From Bacteroidales bacterium (GTDB taxonomy: Bacteria; Bacteroidota; Bacteroidia; Bacteroidales; Paludibacteraceae): a stretch of DNA of 17,984 nucleotides. The translations under genes were made by a program, and so were the position numbers. Below, piece by piece: positions 15,926 to 17,984 of the stretch. The notes beneath the pieces were generated by a model, which saw only the letters and a program-made list of their open reading frames with translations, searched no databases and was not told the origin of the DNA. The stretch is from the NCBI GenBank assembly GCA_900769555.1, contig CAAGHA010000044.1, forward strand, positions 1-17,984, in the 5' to 3' direction. Positions within the stretch are counted from its first letter, which is position 1; each line of letters starts with the position of its first letter.

Positions 15926-15933
15926 CAAAGATA
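15926..15933 (-). promoter_or_regulatory. Predicted -7 element of the xylanase promoter
   Basis: TATCTTTG on the minus strand matches TAnnTTTG and lies 27 bases before the chosen start codon. No convincing -33 TTTG is seen at the expected distance, so this is a tentative call. It supports the start at 15898 over the upstream ATGs. Confidence 0.45.
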
Positions 15934-16000
15934 AAAAAAGAAATCCGATTTTTGGGCCGTTAACACCACTTTATTGGAAATTGCAAAAGATAAATATAGA

Positions 16001-16108
16001 AGGAATTAGGAGAATTTTTGTTCTATTTGGCGAAGAGGCATACCACGCGATTCAAGGGCGCGAAGTCTCCCCATAACTCAACCAAAAGCATTCCTACCCC
16101 TAATTCCT
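16001..16108. other. GC-rich patch bounded by a 10-bp inverted repeat
   Basis: AGGAATTAGG (16001-16010) is the exact reverse complement of CCTAATTCCT (16099-16108). The interior (line 16021-16080) is 52% G+C, against 27% in the preceding 60 bases. It lies between the aspartate decarboxylase stop and the xylanase promoter. No target-site duplication or known element is recognised; it contains only a 22-codon frame on the minus strand (16074-16006). Confidence 0.35.
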
Positions 16109-16122
16109 AACTATCAACTGTT

Positions 16123-17772
16123 TCACACTAGTACTTTAGTCGCTTTCCAAGCTTCTGCATACTCGGTTAGAATCTGACGTAAGCATTTCCCGATATGTGC
16201 ATAATCCCCTTCATTGAGATTTGCCAAAGATACTCTTACACTCCACTCAGGAGCATCAAAACCTCCTCCGTTCAATACAACCGAACTGGTTTCTCGCGCC
16301 AAACGGAATACAATATCCAATGGATTATAAGTGGATTGTAGGTAATCAACAAATGCCTGACCATAAAACTTCTTTGCCCATACCAACATATCAATCTCAC
16401 TATAGTATCCTGCTCTCAACGGATCCGGGATTAGAGTAAACCCTGCCGACTCCCATAGCGTTTTTAATCGTTTTTCAATGATATTCAACATCTGCCTTCG
16501 ATATTTATTCTCTTTATCGAGCAAACTAAAGAGTGCAAATAGAGACATTTGCGTCTGTTGCGGAAGACTCAATCCTGCTGTATGATTCAATGCTACTTGT
16601 CTGCTATCTGCAACCATACGATCAATAAACTTCAAACGTTCCGGCTGCATGGTCAGACTTCCATATCGTCTTGTTAATGATGACTTTTTATTCTGAGGTA
16701 AATACTTTAACAACTCGTCATAAACATTGTTGTCATAAAGAGCAATAACCGCAGCTCTCCAACCTGTTGCTCCAAAATATTTACTGAAAGAATAGACACA
16801 TAATGTGTTATACGGAAGATCTGCTAACAAAGAACGAAAATTCTTAACATAAGTAGCATAAACATCGTCTGTCACAATCATCAAATGGGGATTATGTGAG
16901 GATACAATATCTTTCAATTGCTCAATTGTCTCAGAGGAAAGTCCATAACTTGGTGGATTGCTCGGATTAATCACGAACAAAGCTTTGTATTTTGGATCTC
17001 GTAAAGCATCGATGGCCTCTTTTTCATATTGCCAAAGGTGCAATCCCTCCTCAGTCATTTTAGAAGCCGGAATATGCAGAACATCAAAATTATAGCGTTC
17101 CAATTCCGGAATTTCAATATAAGGTGTAAAAGCAGGGACCAACAGAGCAATACTATCTCCGGGTTCAAGTAAATAATTCTGCATCAACGAATCAAAAATA
17201 TAACACATGGCTGCAGTTCCTCCTTCTGTTGCAAACAATTGTAAATTCCCCTTGGGAGGGTGGTTATTACATAATTCATGATTCAAATAATCTACAACAA
17301 CATGTTCGGTATATTTAAGAATTCGGTCAGGAACAGGATATTGATCTCCAATCACACCTTCTGCCCACTCATGCACAAGTTCATCGGGTTCGGCAGCATG
17401 CTCCAAGAGCATATAGTTGTAAGCTTCTTTGAGTAGCTCACAACCGGGCTGCGATGAATGTTGTTTCAAAAACTCCTCAAACCGACTTGCGATTCCGTCT
17501 CTTTGTGGTAATCCTGCAAAACCTTCAGGCAAATGAGAGGTTCTTTTACACTCTCCCATTGCGAACTGACCAAGAGTAAAAAAGGCTTCTCTCGGTGTTG
17601 TGGCAATCCAATTAGGATTACCTCTTCCTGCATTTAACATGGTTCGGGAAAAAGAACGTAAACTATCTGTTGCTTGAGCAATCAAGCGGTTCTTTAATTC
17701 AAAAGGACTTAACTGAGATAACTCACTCTCCTGCTCTTTTGTCATTACACTATTTTCTTTTTGATTTTTCAT
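16123..17772 (-). CDS. aspD: Aspartate 4-decarboxylase (bifunctional with aspartate aminotransferase)
   Basis: PLP-dependent fold-type I enzyme of the cytoplasm that converts L-aspartate to L-alanine and CO2 (EC 4.1.1.12), with aspartate aminotransferase side activity. The product is 549 residues, the size usual for AspD and much longer than ordinary aspartate aminotransferases (about 400). The N-terminal extension includes LSPFELKNRLI and NAGRGNPNW near 47-55. Active-site features are NPSNPP at 269-274, TDDVY at 301-305, the Schiff-base lysine in SFSKYFGATGWR (Lys331) with Arg339, and the carboxylate-binding Arg513 in WSVRVSLA. The start at 17772 gives the longest form; a second ATG at 17745 (MTKEQESEL) is also possible, and neither has a clear ribosome-binding site. 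In other bacteria aspD is often paired with the aspartate:alanine antiporter aspT to generate proton-motive force; no transporter is visible downstream here, and the upstream side is cut by the window. Confidence 0.93.
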   Translation of the reverse strand: MKNQKENSVMTKEQESELSQLSPFELKNRLIAQATDSLRSFSRTMLNAGRGNPNWIATTPREAFFTLGQFAMGECKRTSHLPEGFAGLPQRDGIASRFEEFLKQHSSQPGCELLKEAYNYMLLEHAAEPDELVHEWAEGVIGDQYPVPDRILKYTEHVVVDYLNHELCNNHPPKGNLQLFATEGGTAAMCYIFDSLMQNYLLEPGDSIALLVPAFTPYIEIPELERYNFDVLHIPASKMTEEGLHLWQYEKEAIDALRDPKYKALFVINPSNPPSYGLSSETIEQLKDIVSSHNPHLMIVTDDVYATYVKNFRSLLADLPYNTLCVYSFSKYFGATGWRAAVIALYDNNVYDELLKYLPQNKKSSLTRRYGSLTMQPERLKFIDRMVADSRQVALNHTAGLSLPQQTQMSLFALFSLLDKENKYRRQMLNIIEKRLKTLWESAGFTLIPDPLRAGYYSEIDMLVWAKKFYGQAFVDYLQSTYNPLDIVFRLARETSSVVLNGGGFDAPEWSVRVSLANLNEGDYAHIGKCLRQILTEYAEAWKATKVLV

Positions 17773-17984
17773 ACGTTACAAGTTTTATTTAAATTGATAT
17801 TAATTTAGAAGCTGTTTAAATTTTATTAAAAAAAACACTTTAAAGTTTCACTCTCTTTTTTTCGACATCTTTGAGATTCTTTTTAACCTATTTTTATTCT
17901 CCTTTTTTGATAATAGTCCACTATTTTCTGCAAAAGAAGACTAAAAATAGATTTAAAAATCTCTCTCAAATATGCTCGAAATAA
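17773..17984. other. AT-rich region upstream of aspD with no gene recognised
   Basis: These 212 bases up to the window edge are dominated by A- and T-runs. No TAnnTTTG element, tRNA or convincing coding frame is visible on either strand. The aspD promoter is expected here but could not be placed. Confidence 0.5.

Noticed and set aside
15899..15928. Upstream in-frame ATGs (15928 and 15910) as xylanase starts
   Set aside because: The first lies in the predicted promoter element, and both put extra residues before a normal signal peptide.
16006..16074. 22-codon minus-strand frame in the GC-rich patch (MGRLRALESRGMPLRQ...)
   Set aside because: Too short to support, preceded in frame by a stop, and no family is recognised.
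16036..16075. Possible tRNA-like arm (CGCG-ATTCAAGG-GCGCG)
   Set aside because: The stem is only four pairs with a wrong loop size, and no cloverleaf can be assembled around it.

Overview
The window reads as a chromosomal segment of an AT-rich member of the Bacteroidales (Bacteroidota). Hand-counted lines give roughly 35-38% G+C over most genes. The lineage call rests on four things: promoters of the TAnnTTTG type, A-rich leaders in place of clear Shine-Dalgarno sequences, secreted proteins ending in domains that look like type IX secretion (T9SS) sorting tails, and typical families of that phylum (InlB-B repeats, PCMD domain, LRR_5/BspA-like repeats, a CBM-GH10 xylanase, a bacterial GlnRS). 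No species can be named from the sequence alone.

Layout. Bases 3-3836 (+) hold the 3' part of a giant surface protein made of one partial and 19 complete InlB-B (Listeria-Bacteroides) repeats with a T9SS-like tail. A strong hairpin separates it from a second giant secreted protein at 3920-8419 (+), with an N-terminal PCMD-like domain and 15 cadherin-like beta-sandwich repeats. After a terminator comes the housekeeping gene glnS (8718-10409, +). It converges on a minus-strand pair: a 161-residue protein with a T9SS-like tail (13073-13558) followed by an 800-residue LRR_5/BspA-like protein (10649-13051). Further right on the minus strand are a secreted GH10 endo-xylanase (14114-15898) and an aspartate 4-decarboxylase (16123-17772).

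The genes do not form one pathway. Two housekeeping or metabolic genes (glnS, aspD) are interspersed with accessory cell-surface genes: four repeat or sorting-tail proteins and a xylan-degrading enzyme with no SusC/SusD neighbours in view. The most unusual feature is a 167-bp direct repeat (10509-10675 and 13889-14055, about 95% identical) that brackets the LRR_5 operon. Each copy carries the last codons of an LRR_5 gene, its terminator and an imperfect inverted repeat. The second copy lies behind the xylanase and is attached to a broken LRR_5 gene end. The bracketed operon also has a G9 tract just upstream of a recognisable promoter, a hairpin in its leader and patches of higher G+C. Together these suggest a duplicated, possibly removable and possibly phase-variable surface-protein cassette. 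No mobile element, CRISPR array, tRNA or rRNA was seen.
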